Assembly (NCBI GenBank): GCA_026399755.1
Contig: JAPLQI010000055.1
Span: 1-38,694 of the forward strand
Source: Pseudomonadota bacterium
Lineage (GTDB): Bacteria > Pseudomonadota > Gammaproteobacteria > Burkholderiales > Chitinibacteraceae
DNA length: 38,694 nt
Reading direction: 5' to 3'
Shown here: in pieces, positions 17,546 to 25,082 of the stretch
Position numbering within the stretch: the first letter of the stretch is position 1
Layout: the number at the start of each line of letters is the position of its first letter
The notes under the pieces: model-generated
The model's input: the letters and a program-made list of their open reading frames with translations, nothing else
Told to the model about the DNA's origin: nothing
Database searches by the model: none
Made by a program: the position numbers and the translations under genes

Positions 17546-17569
17546 AAGGCGTTCGGTACCGAACGCCTT
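17546..17569. terminator. Perfect 24-bp palindrome between convergent genes, probable bidirectional terminator
   Basis: AAGGCGTTCGG and CCGAACGCCTT meet at a TA centre with no mismatch. It lies ten bases beyond the stop of the convergent binding-protein gene and 31 after the stop of the 41-aa gene. No T-tract follows on either strand, so it may instead be a protein-binding site. Confidence 0.5.
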
Positions 17570-17579
17570 AAGCGATCAT

Positions 17580-18635
17580 TTATAATCTTGGCTTCTTTGG
17601 CCTATTATTGCCATTTCTGGCATTACCCGCCCGAATACGATCCCAATACTGAGAACGCAGCTCAAAATTCTCTGAGGATTTAATCCAGATTATTTTATCT
17701 TTATCAGTTAAATTAGATTTAGTGAGCGTATTAGATAAGCCTTGACGTTGGCTTAATTGATTGCTGACTGTTTTATCTAAAGTAAAATTAATCCACTGCT
17801 CAGCTAATACTTTATTTCTAGCCTGAACACTCACCGCCCAACAATCTAACCAAGCTAAAGCACCTTCCTTAGGGATAATGTAGCCCACATCTGCCCCAGC
17901 TTCACGCAGTAATTTAAACTGCTGAAGACCATAATTAGCAAACATTAACGCGGCTTTATTTTTTACAAAAGCTTGCGTGCCTTCATTAGGGCTATTGTAA
18001 AATAATGGCGCTTGATCTCGCAGCTCTAGCAGCTTATTAACCGACCTTGCCATTTCATCTTTAGACAAATCAAAAGGGTCTTTAACACCTAAAGTCAGAG
18101 CAGTAAAACTAAAATTATGGTTACTGCCATCATATAAAACTACTTTGCCTTTATATTTTTTGTTCCACATCTCAGTCATTGATGTGGGTGCCTGCTTTAT
18201 TTGTTTTTTATCATAAATCAAGCCCATTTCAGAGTATACAAAGGGAATGGCATATAAATCCCCTCCTCTCTTGATACTCTCAATTTTAGCCACACGTCTA
18301 AAGCGGAGCAATTGCTTCTTTGTATTAGGAATACGAATTGATTTAATAGGCGCGGTGATTGCCTGATCAATATAGCGCTGTAACTCGGCCGTATTCACGG
18401 CAAAAACATCAAAATTCTCACCTTTATTTTTACTCAGCTTTTCCCAAAGCGCTTCGTCCGTATCAATAAATGTCACTTCCACACGAGTATCGTAACGCCT
18501 TTCAAACTCGCCCACCCAATCGCTATCTGCATACCCCGGCCAAGCTAACACCCGCAAGACATCCCCAGCCAACGCAGCAGCAGAGGCACTAAAGCACACA
18601 AATCCAAACATCGAACGCAAAAAGAAGCGTTTCAT
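17580..18635 (-). CDS. Periplasmic substrate-binding protein, PotD/PotF-like (polyamine type)
   Basis: A 351-aa secreted binding protein. With the ATG at 18635 the N-terminus is a clean signal peptide (KRFFLRSMFGFVCFSASAAA, cleavage near ALAG-DV). The mature part begins VLRVLAWPGYADSDWVGEFE, like the VVRVYNWSDYI opening of PotD/PotF proteins, and contains YAIPFVYSEMGLIYD and FANYGLQQFKLL of the type-2 periplasmic-binding fold. Its ligand could be a polyamine or another small cation. No permease or ATPase gene is adjacent, so it is an orphan receptor or serves a transporter elsewhere, or a sensor. It converges on the 41-aa gene. Confidence 0.8.
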   Translation of the reverse strand: MKRFFLRSMFGFVCFSASAAALAGDVLRVLAWPGYADSDWVGEFERRYDTRVEVTFIDTDEALWEKLSKNKGENFDVFAVNTAELQRYIDQAITAPIKSIRIPNTKKQLLRFRRVAKIESIKRGGDLYAIPFVYSEMGLIYDKKQIKQAPTSMTEMWNKKYKGKVVLYDGSNHNFSFTALTLGVKDPFDLSKDEMARSVNKLLELRDQAPLFYNSPNEGTQAFVKNKAALMFANYGLQQFKLLREAGADVGYIIPKEGALAWLDCWAVSVQARNKVLAEQWINFTLDKTVSNQLSQRQGLSNTLTKSNLTDKDKIIWIKSSENFELRSQYWDRIRAGNARNGNNRPKKPRL

Positions 18636-19385
18636 TTTGACTCTCAATCAAAGGGGCAAAAAGGCAATGCCGTCCGGTATAATTAAACTCCAACTTTTTG
18701 TTCGCCCTAGGCTTATCAAACAGTCGAAGAACGCATACCGAGCAACAAATTCATATTTTTATACGGTAATACTTATAAATAACAAACTTAAACATATTGT
18801 AGTTACTTTATTAGCATTTATTATAAAATGCACCACTAAGGAACTCAAGAAAAAAGCCCATCACGGCCTTATTGTGACACTTCTTTTCATTTTTATGCGA
18901 AAAACATAAAAAACTGAGTCAATATATAAACTAAAAGCCCAAAAATATATCAGCTGATATATCTCTGTAAAATAATGCACCGTTTCTCTCAGAAAAAAAC
19001 GGCATGATGTTTAAATAATCCCTCCATCTCCCCAATCCTATCCATTTAAGATTGAAAAACAGGAAAAAGCTTTTTTTTGTGTAAAATATGCAAGCCGTTT
19101 TCCTTGCGTAGCACTCTCTACGCTCCGACTACATCGTTGTACAAGTTAAGCAATATCGATTCATCTTAAGACAAAAGCTTAATTTAATAAGATTGCCTAT
19201 CACCCCTTCTTATTTTCGTCTTAATTACAGACTTTCTAATTATTTATACAAAAAAATGCTCTAAGCTCGCTGACTAAGCACACTATGATCATCGATCCAA
19301 AAATTACCACTTCAGCCTACTGCTACAAATAAAGTCATCATTAAGCCTTATCATGCGGCCCTGAATCTCACAGAAAAAAATACCT
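18636..19385. other. 750-bp AT-rich intergenic region with a decayed repeat and a palindrome
   Basis: No gene is supported; a 90-codon frame at 18637-18909 lacks a good start and resembles nothing known. Features seen are an 18-bp palindrome ATATATCAGCTGATATAT at 18945-18962, a diverged motif H near 19030 (ccaatcctatccatttaag) and a decayed family B copy at about 19083-19145 (atgcaagccgttttccttgc ... acatcgttgtaca). Confidence 0.55.
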
Positions 19386-20021
19386 ATGTCATTTAACTGG
19401 TTTTCAATTACCCGCCTTGGCGAAGCAGGCTTACTTCTGCCCCTAGCCTGCGCCCTACTCTTAGGCATGGCCTTCTTACGAGCCTACCCCTTGCTACGCC
19501 AATTTTCTCTACGTCTACTCTTCGCCATCATCGTCACCCTAGTCAGTAAAATCGCCTTTTTTTCCCTAGGGCTAGGCATTACAGCCCTCGACTTCATCGG
19601 CTTTAGCGGCCACACCCTACTAGCAACGGCCATCTTGCCCGTTTTATTTGGCTGGTTATTTGTCAGTAAAGAAGGGAATTTTAGCAAGCTAGGTGTACTA
19701 CTCGGCCTAGCCATCGCCTTACTCATAGGATGGTCACGCCTTGAAGTTAACGCACACAGCAGCAGCGAAGTCATTACCGGCTGGCTACTAGGCTATATAG
19801 TCATCCACCCATTCTGGACCGCCCACATCCAAAACGCCCCAAAGTTCAACAGACTCATCCCCATTACCCTCACCCTAATCACACTACTCATGTGGTCCCA
19901 ACCCCAAACCGCCCTACACATCCCCTCCTACAAATGGGAACAAAACATCGCCAAATGGCTAAGCGGGAACGAAAAGATCTACACGAGGCAAGACCTGCAT
20001 CAGAAAGAGGGAAGTAAGTAG
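19386..20021 (+). CDS. PAP2-family membrane phosphatase
   Basis: A 211-aa membrane protein with about five helices. The acid-phosphatase core is visible as GFSGHT (about 74-79, catalytic His) and SRLEVNAHSSSEVITGWLLG (about 118-137, second His, with Glu where many members have Asp). The first conserved motif with the KxxxxxxRP pattern is not clear. Family members dephosphorylate lipid phosphates such as undecaprenyl pyrophosphate or phosphatidylglycerol phosphate; the weak first motif leaves substrate open. It stands alone and has a poor ribosome binding site. The C-terminal 40 residues are hydrophilic. Confidence 0.78.
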   Translation: MSFNWFSITRLGEAGLLLPLACALLLGMAFLRAYPLLRQFSLRLLFAIIVTLVSKIAFFSLGLGITALDFIGFSGHTLLATAILPVLFGWLFVSKEGNFSKLGVLLGLAIALLIGWSRLEVNAHSSSEVITGWLLGYIVIHPFWTAHIQNAPKFNRLIPITLTLITLLMWSQPQTALHIPSYKWEQNIAKWLSGNEKIYTRQDLHQKEGSK

Positions 20022-20118
20022 TCATAGCGGGCTTGTACAAAAAAACCCAAATCTTGAACCACGGAGGGCACAGAGAACACGGAGTTTCACGGAGAAAGGC
20101 AAAGACGGAGTTAAATCG

Positions 20119-20178
20119 TTTGGGTTTAGGTTTGGGTTTGGGTTTGGGTTTGGTTTGGTTTGGTTTGGTTTGGTTTGG
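20119..20178. repeat. Telomere-like simple repeat: five TTTGGG-type hexamers, six TTTGG pentamers
   Basis: Bases 20119-20148 are five hexamers (one reads TTTAGG) and 20149-20178 are six perfect pentamers. The tract is at the place where the outer end of a family C copy would read TTTGGGTTT, so it probably grew by slippage from that sequence. Confidence 0.95.
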
Positions 20179-20538
20179 TAGATTTTCACTCCAGCGAATT
20201 CATATCTCAGCTCATCGCACGGGGCTTAAATCATCCCCTTGAAGCACGCCGAAGCGAGGAACAAGCGGGCGGGGTTTCGGCGAGGACTGTTTGAGCGAAG
20301 CGAGTTCCGCAGCCGCCGCTCGATTGTCCGCAGTGAGGGGTTTCGTGCTGGCCGGGGCGGCCTTCTTTTGGTTCTTTTCTTAGCCGTTAAGAAAAGAACG
20401 CCCCCGCGGTGGCTACCGCTCCAAAATCAACGTGCCGAAGGCACTAAAAAAAAACAAATCACACAAGCTATCAATTCAATATATTTCAGCAAAAACAGGC
20501 CAACTTAGGCGATTTATTCAGCAAAGCTACCTATTTAG

Positions 20539-20577
20539 CATTGCACGTTGGGCAGATAAAACATGCCCAACCTACCG
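20539..20577. repeat. 39-bp hairpin repeat, copy 1
   Basis: The copy contains GTTGGGCA and TGCCCAAC around AGATAAAACA. An identical 39-base copy is at 20768-20806, and the flanks (GTGCCGAAGGCACTAAAAA and a shared AT-rich stretch) are also repeated. Confidence 0.9.
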
Positions 20578-20767
20578 AGCTTTCTTGGCCGTTCAAGAAA
20601 GTGAGTCCCACGCGGGGGATTCCCGCACCTAAATTAATGTGCCGAAGGCACTAAAAAATACAGATCATAACAAGCTATAAATTATATATATTTCAGCGAT
20701 ACGGCCAACAAACCCGAGTTAATTGACTCCAGCAAAAACATGTTATTGAGTAAGGCCCTCGATTTAC

Positions 20768-20806
20768 CATTGCACGTTGGGCAGATAAAACATGCCCAAC
20801 CTACCG
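20768..20806. repeat. 39-bp hairpin repeat, copy 2
   Basis: Identical to 20539-20577. It lies 21 bases beyond the stop codon of the minus-strand abortive-infection-like gene and may form its 3' end. Confidence 0.9.
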
Positions 20807-20827
20807 TGCTAACAAAATAAAGTGAAA

Positions 20828-21709
20828 TTATCTATTATCTTTATACAAAACATACATCATCATGAATTTTTCACAAATATCAAAAGAATCTTTACAGTCT
20901 TTCGTATACCTATCAAAAATTGCACCATTTACTGTTTTATGGGAATTACCAAAACATGCCGAAGGATAGTGATAAATCGCCCCTACTAATGGCAGAAAAA
21001 ATTCACCATTACCTTTTAATGACAAATGCTCCAACATTGAAAAATTACAAATAAGCCCACGGTATTTTTCAAAACATGGACGGTTTCGTCCACAATATAT
21101 TGCCAATAATTGTGTAGCTTTTTTATCAATTAAGGCCCTTAATATTCCGGTGTATTTTTTTCTTTCACTTAAATCATCATCAACCAATGGATAAGATTCA
21201 TCAACAAATTTTAAAACTCGATATAACAATACAAAATAATGTCTAAATGTATCATCTAACTCTTCATCAAAAAGAGCAGGTAAAACACTAAAAGATACAT
21301 CATTATTTTTATAGTAAAATTTCATAACATCTGACATATCACCAGAAACATCTTTTGAAACCATAGTAAATCTATCAAGAAGACCATAAAACGTTTGTTC
21401 AAATGCACGCACTTTAAGCGCATCAGTCTCCAAACCTCTTATTTCTTTATCCTCAATCGCACTCGCACGCATTTCCTCTATTTGTCTATTTTGCAAATCA
21501 ACACTTTTCTTCAACCAAATCAAAGCAAAAAGTGAAACAAGCGGATTCAATAGCCCCCCAAAAAAATCACCTAGCGTCCCCCAATCTGCAGAGTTAACAG
21601 AAATTTCTCCATTAGAATAAATACCAAACCAATAAAAGTATGAACACAAAAGAACTAGCGCAATCCCTCCAACAAACCATTGAGGATTTTTTTCTATCCA
21701 TTTAATCAT
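20828..21709 (-). CDS. Putative phage abortive-infection membrane protein (putAbiC-like)
   Basis: The start is the ATG at 21709, with TTGAGG six bases upstream; a TTG 27 bases further up overlaps a terminator. The 293-aa product has TM1 (about 11-31), TM2 (about 44-66, in WGTLGDFFGGLLNPLVSLFA), a coiled-coil stretch (about 67-95) and a cytoplasmic helical domain with FRHYFVLLYRVLKFVDES and SERKKYTGILRALIDKKATQ. This layout and the WGTxGDFFGGxLNP motif match the family named putative phage abortive infection protein (PF16872, as I recall it). It is visibly more AT-rich than its neighbours, with repeats on one side and nrdB on the other, consistent with acquisition. Defence activity is inferred from the family name only. 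Confidence 0.7.
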   Translation of the reverse strand: MIKWIEKNPQWFVGGIALVLLCSYFYWFGIYSNGEISVNSADWGTLGDFFGGLLNPLVSLFALIWLKKSVDLQNRQIEEMRASAIEDKEIRGLETDALKVRAFEQTFYGLLDRFTMVSKDVSGDMSDVMKFYYKNNDVSFSVLPALFDEELDDTFRHYFVLLYRVLKFVDESYPLVDDDLSERKKYTGILRALIDKKATQLLAIYCGRNRPCFEKYRGLICNFSMLEHLSLKGNGEFFLPLVGAIYHYPSACFGNSHKTVNGAIFDRYTKDCKDSFDICEKFMMMYVLYKDNR

Positions 21710-21719
21710 ATATACCTCA

Positions 21720-21747
21720 AGAAAAAGGCCGCCCAAAGGCGACCTTT
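21720..21747 (-). terminator. Rho-independent terminator of nrdB
   Basis: On the minus strand AGGTCGCC, loop TTTG and GGCGGCCT (one T-G pair) are followed by TTTTT, starting about 20 bases after the nrdB stop and ending just before the ribosome binding site of the abortive-infection-like gene. Confidence 0.8.
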
Positions 21748-21768
21748 CAATTCATTAAATATCAGAAA

Positions 21769-22851
21769 TTAATCCCAGCTCAACGCCCCACCCGTCTGAT
21801 ACTCAGTAACCCTAGTCTCAAAGAAATTCTTCTCTTTCTTCAAATCAATCATCTCGCTCATCCATGGGAATGGATTAGTCACCCCCGGGAACATTGGCTC
21901 TAAGCCAATTTGCTGCAAGCGGCGATTGGCAATAAAGCGTAGGTATTCTTTGAATTGCGAAGCATTGAGGCCCAGCACGCCACGGGGCATGGTGTCTTCG
22001 GCGTAGGCGTATTCCAGCTCTACGCCGCGCTTGAATAGGCCGTAAATTTCGGCTTTGAATTCTTCAGTCCAAAGCTGCGGGTTTTCCATTTTGATGGTGT
22101 TGATCAGATCAATACCAAAATTGCAGTGCATAGATTCATCGCGCAGGATGTATTGGTATTGCTCGGCAGCACCGGTCATTTTGTTCTGGCGGCCCAGCGC
22201 CAGGATTTGCACAAAGCCCACGTAGAAGAACAGGCCTTCCATAATGCAGGCGAACACGATAATGGAGCGCAGCAATTGCTGATCTGTTTCTAGCGTGCCG
22301 GTTTTAAAGCTTGGGTCGGTCAAGATATTGATAAATGGAATCAGGAATTCGTCTTTATCGCGGATCGAGGCCACTTCGTTGTAGGCATTAAAGACTTCGC
22401 CCTCGTCCAAGCCCAAAGATTCAACGATATATTGATAGGCGTGGGTATGGATGGCTTCATCGAAAGCTTGGCGCAGTAAAAACTGACGGCATTCTGGCGA
22501 AGTGATTTGGCGGTAAGTGCCCAAAACGATGTTGTTAGCAGCAAGGCTGTCCGCCGTAACAAAGAAACCCAGATTGCGTTTGACCAAACGGCGCTCGTCA
22601 TCGGTCAGGCCGTTTGGGCTTTTCCACAGCTCAATATCGCGCTGCATGTTGACTTCTTGCGGCATCCAGTGGTTTGCACACTGCGCCAGGTATTTTTCCC
22701 AAGCCCATTTGTGCTTAAACGGCACCAGCTGATTGACATCGGTAGTGCCGTTAATTACGCGCTTATCTGAAGCATTAACGCGCTTGGCGGTGGCCGCTTC
22801 AAGGTTGATGGCTACGGCTGTGGTGCTGATTTCATCGTCAAAGTTGAGCAT
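21769..22851 (-). CDS. nrdB: Class Ia ribonucleoside-diphosphate reductase, beta subunit
   Basis: The radical-generating subunit of aerobic ribonucleotide reductase; it forms the tyrosyl radical at a diiron site and passes it to NrdA. The 360-aa protein has the usual all-helical core with ligand motifs [15 protein letters not shown] and [10 protein letters not shown], and the C-terminal tail contacting NrdA (ending QTGGALSWD). The gene is separated from nrdA by about 2.5 kb holding a deaminase gene and two lipoprotein genes, whereas nrdA and nrdB are normally adjacent. No NrdR box pair is seen directly upstream; an inverted repeat and a direct repeat lie in its leader instead. Confidence 0.95.
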   Translation of the reverse strand: MLNFDDEISTTAVAINLEAATAKRVNASDKRVINGTTDVNQLVPFKHKWAWEKYLAQCANHWMPQEVNMQRDIELWKSPNGLTDDERRLVKRNLGFFVTADSLAANNIVLGTYRQITSPECRQFLLRQAFDEAIHTHAYQYIVESLGLDEGEVFNAYNEVASIRDKDEFLIPFINILTDPSFKTGTLETDQQLLRSIIVFACIMEGLFFYVGFVQILALGRQNKMTGAAEQYQYILRDESMHCNFGIDLINTIKMENPQLWTEEFKAEIYGLFKRGVELEYAYAEDTMPRGVLGLNASQFKEYLRFIANRRLQQIGLEPMFPGVTNPFPWMSEMIDLKKEKNFFETRVTEYQTGGALSWD

Positions 22852-22861
22852 TACAAGTCCT

Positions 22862-22945
22862 GTCTTACTGATGTTGATACCTACTGAGCTAAAGCACTCA
22901 GTAGGCGAGTTTTAATAGGTCTTACTGTATTGATGCTTACTGAGC
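22862..22945. repeat. 27-28-bp direct repeat with an internal hairpin, in the nrdB leader
   Basis: GTCTTACTGATGTTGATACC... at 22862-22889 recurs with a few changes as GTCTTACTGTATTGATGCTT... at 22919-22945. The second copy covers the stop codon of the lipoprotein gene. Between them CCTACTGAG and CTCAGTAGG (about 22880-22905) form a 9-bp stem without a T-tract. Confidence 0.75.
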
Positions 22946-23491
22946 GGGGTTGCTCAGCAATTGCGTTTTTATATTACTGGTGTCGCTGACGCCGTACTGC
23001 TGGCCTAACGCGTAAAAATCGCGTTCGTGCTGATCGCTCATTTTAAGGCTGGATTGAAAGCTCAGCGCCAGATGGACTTCACCTAGGTAAATCACTTCTC
23101 CAGCTTTTACTTCAAAACTTTGCCCTATCGGCATTTGATCACGGCGCTGCTGTGGCCAGCCTGCTGCGGTGTAGCTCCAATCGCCTAGTGCTTGCTGCAC
23201 GGTATATTGGCCGGGCGCTAAGCTTAATAGATGCAGCTTACCAATGGCATTTTTATTAGGCGCTGCGATGGTGTCGTGCAGGATGCTGGCATTTAAATCG
23301 CTGCGGCCATTGGGGCCTTGTAAGCGCAGCCATGCGTTAGCGCCATCCTGGTCAAAGGAATTCAGCGTTAAGGCTAGGACCACATAGCCTTGATCTGCAG
23401 GCGGTGTCAGCTTGCCTTGCAGCACCGCCACAGGTGTGGTGGCACAGGCACTTAAAAATAAAATGCTGCTGAGAATTAAACTTTTAAACAT
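22937..23491 (-). CDS. Predicted lipoprotein, second of a tandem paralogous pair
   Basis: The start is set at the ATG at 23491, giving a lipoprotein signal MFKSLILSSILFLSAC with Cys16; the 19 codons upstream overlap the previous gene. The 184-aa product shares a pattern with the preceding gene along its length: PPA.QGYVVLAL, then a Gly-L..L.LA.G.YTV..A.G.W segment, PIGQSFEVKAGEVIYLGEV and SDQ..RDFY.L, with DTSNIKTQLL at the end. I do not recognise the family. The AGEV.YLGE stretch and beta-rich pattern suggest an immunoglobulin-like or carboxypeptidase-regulatory-like fold. The gene starts 8 bases after the previous stop, so it is in one operon with the deaminase. Confidence 0.75.
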   Translation of the reverse strand: MFKSLILSSILFLSACATTPVAVLQGKLTPPADQGYVVLALTLNSFDQDGANAWLRLQGPNGRSDLNASILHDTIAAPNKNAIGKLHLLSLAPGQYTVQQALGDWSYTAAGWPQQRRDQMPIGQSFEVKAGEVIYLGEVHLALSFQSSLKMSDQHERDFYALGQQYGVSDTSNIKTQLLSNPAQ

Positions 23492-23499
23492 CGGGATGC

Positions 23500-24057
23500 C
23501 TAGTGCAGTAAGCGGGTGGTAACAAGACTGGTGTCTTGCACTCCCCACTGCTTGAGTTGATAAAAATCGCGCGGTGTTTGATCGCTATAGCTCAGGGCTG
23601 GGGCAAAATTAAGCTGAGCGTTAATCTCACCTAAATACAGCACTTCACCAGCGGCAATTTGAAAACGCCGCTCTATTTTAAAGTGCGGTTGCCCGCCCCG
23701 TCCGTTCGATCCGTTTACCGCCCATTCTCCCCACGCTTCACTTACCGTATAACTGCCCGCTGCCAGCGGTAAAACCCATAAACGCCCACGTGTTTCGGCG
23801 TCCGGCCCGCTGATCACATCGCGGCTGATATCGGCGCGCAAGCTGTGCTTGCTCTCAGCGCCGACCAGCTCCACTTGCAGCGAAGCCCGATCCGATGATA
23901 AAGATTGCACGCTTAAAGCCAGCACCACATAGCCTTGCCCTGCAGGTGGTTGCAGCCGGCCATTTTCAATTTGCAAGGCGGGCTGTGCGCTACAAGCAGC
24001 CACTAAGGCACTCGCCACACCGGCCACGCCCCGCATGCATCGTGATAGAAAACTCAC
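23500..24057 (-). CDS. Predicted lipoprotein, first of a tandem paralogous pair
   Basis: Starts at GTG 24057; GTGA overlaps the stop of the upstream deaminase gene, so translation is probably coupled. The 185-aa product has a lipobox ending ALVAAC (Cys22), then PPAGQGYVVLALSVQSL, LPLAAGSYTVSEAWGEWAV, FQIAAGEVLYLGEINAQL, SDQTPRDFYQL and VQDTSLVTTRLL. The paralogue downstream has the same blocks. No family is recognised. Position right after an adenine-deaminase-like gene may be functional or accidental. Confidence 0.75.
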   Translation of the reverse strand: MSFLSRCMRGVAGVASALVAACSAQPALQIENGRLQPPAGQGYVVLALSVQSLSSDRASLQVELVGAESKHSLRADISRDVISGPDAETRGRLWVLPLAAGSYTVSEAWGEWAVNGSNGRGGQPHFKIERRFQIAAGEVLYLGEINAQLNFAPALSYSDQTPRDFYQLKQWGVQDTSLVTTRLLH

Positions 24058-25082
24058 TTAGCGATACAAGCGATGCGTAATACTTCGGCACGCCAGCGCG
24101 CTTTATCGGCGTCTGGCAACCAAGATGCTTCAAAGCTGTGATTCACTAATTGCACCACTTCGCTGGCTGATAAATCCATGGCAGCACGGCAAGCTAATAA
24201 ATTAGCGTTGAGATAGCCGCCAAAATACGCCGGATCGTCAGAATTCACCATGGCGCATAGGCCCGCTGCCAACAAATTACGTAAATTATGTTGGGCCAAA
24301 TTGTCCACCACGCAGAGCTTTAAATTTGAAAGCGGGCAAACAGTGAGCGGGATACGCTCGGTGGCCAGGCGCACCACCAAGGCGGCATCATCGGTGCAGC
24401 GCACACCATGGTCGATACGAGACGCGCCCAGCAAATCCAGCGCCTCAGTAATATAAGAGGCAGGGCCTTCTTCGCCAGCATGGGCCACGGCAGGCAGGCC
24501 CAGATCACGGCAGCGCTTAAATAATTTTTGGAATTTGGCAGGCGGATGGCCCAGCTCGCTGGAATCTAGCCCTACGCCATCGATTTGCGCCAAATACGGC
24601 AGCGCGGCATCTAGCGTGGCTTTGCCATCGGCTTCAGATAAATGACGTAAAAAGCACAGAATCAGCTTGGAGCTAATGCCCAGCTTATCGGTAGCATCTT
24701 GCAAGGCGCGGGTAATACCGGAGATTACCGTGCCAATATCAATGCCACGCGCAGTATGCGTTTGCGGATCAAAAAAGATTTCGGTGTGCACAATATTATC
24801 TGAATACGCGCGTTCGCAATAAGCCCAAGTCAGATCGTAAAAATCTTCTTCAGTAACCAGCACACTGGCACCGGCGTAGTACAAATTCAGGAAAGATTGC
24901 AGATTATCAAAGGAATACGCGGCGCGAACTTCTTCTACATTAGCGTAAGGCAGTGAAATGCCATTTTTTTGCGCCAGCTCGAACATCATTTCAGGCTCTA
25001 AAGTGCCTTCGATATGCAGATGCAGCTCGGTTTTGGGTAAGGCGAGGATCAGTTGATCGACAGGGTGCAGGGCTTCGGTCAT
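24054..25082 (-). CDS. Adenine deaminase (adenosine-deaminase superfamily)
   Basis: A cytoplasmic amidohydrolase that would convert adenine to hypoxanthine in purine salvage. The start is the ATG at 25082 (342 aa); the longer frame upstream is family A repeat. Zinc and catalytic motifs are visible: TELHLHIEGTLEPEMMF (His21, His23), HAGEEGP, RIDHGVRC, CPLSNLKLCV and NSDDPAYFGGYL. Automatic annotation would give adenosine deaminase, but LPKTELHLHIEGTLEPE, VLVTEEDFYDLTWAYCE, FFDPQTHTARGI and NSDDPAYFGGY are much closer to fungal Aah1 and the bacterial adenine deaminases of that group (for example PA0148). I therefore prefer adenine as substrate. Confidence 0.75.
   Translation of the reverse strand: MTEALHPVDQLILALPKTELHLHIEGTLEPEMMFELAQKNGISLPYANVEEVRAAYSFDNLQSFLNLYYAGASVLVTEEDFYDLTWAYCERAYSDNIVHTEIFFDPQTHTARGIDIGTVISGITRALQDATDKLGISSKLILCFLRHLSEADGKATLDAALPYLAQIDGVGLDSSELGHPPAKFQKLFKRCRDLGLPAVAHAGEEGPASYITEALDLLGASRIDHGVRCTDDAALVVRLATERIPLTVCPLSNLKLCVVDNLAQHNLRNLLAAGLCAMVNSDDPAYFGGYLNANLLACRAAMDLSASEVVQLVNHSFEASWLPDADKARWRAEVLRIACIAK

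Larger units (their letters stand above)
20022..20827. repeat. 806-bp repeat mosaic between the PAP2 and abortive-infection genes
   Basis: From left to right: a family C copy (about 20040-20100), a simple-sequence tract (20119-20178), a GC-rich stretch (20222-20440) whose frame encodes the LFERSEFRS peptide that I recall as a recurrent spurious product in betaproteobacterial genomes, a 12-bp perfect hairpin at 20371-20399, then two tandem copies of a unit holding GTGCCGAAGGCAC and GTTGGGCA...TGCCCAAC hairpins. No real gene is supported. Confidence 0.7.

Noticed and set aside
18637-18909. 90-codon frame with hydrophobic stretches upstream of the binding protein
   Set aside because: Weak start without ribosome binding site, AT-driven composition, no recognisable domain; more likely accidental.
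20033-20632. Three short open frames, one with LGLGLGLG and one with the LFERSEFRS peptide
   Set aside because: They are translations of simple sequence and a widespread noncoding repeat; no start signals or family support.
22852-22936. NrdR boxes in front of nrdB
   Set aside because: The dyad CCTACTGAG...CTCAGTAGG does not fit the NrdR consensus and stands alone without the paired spacing.
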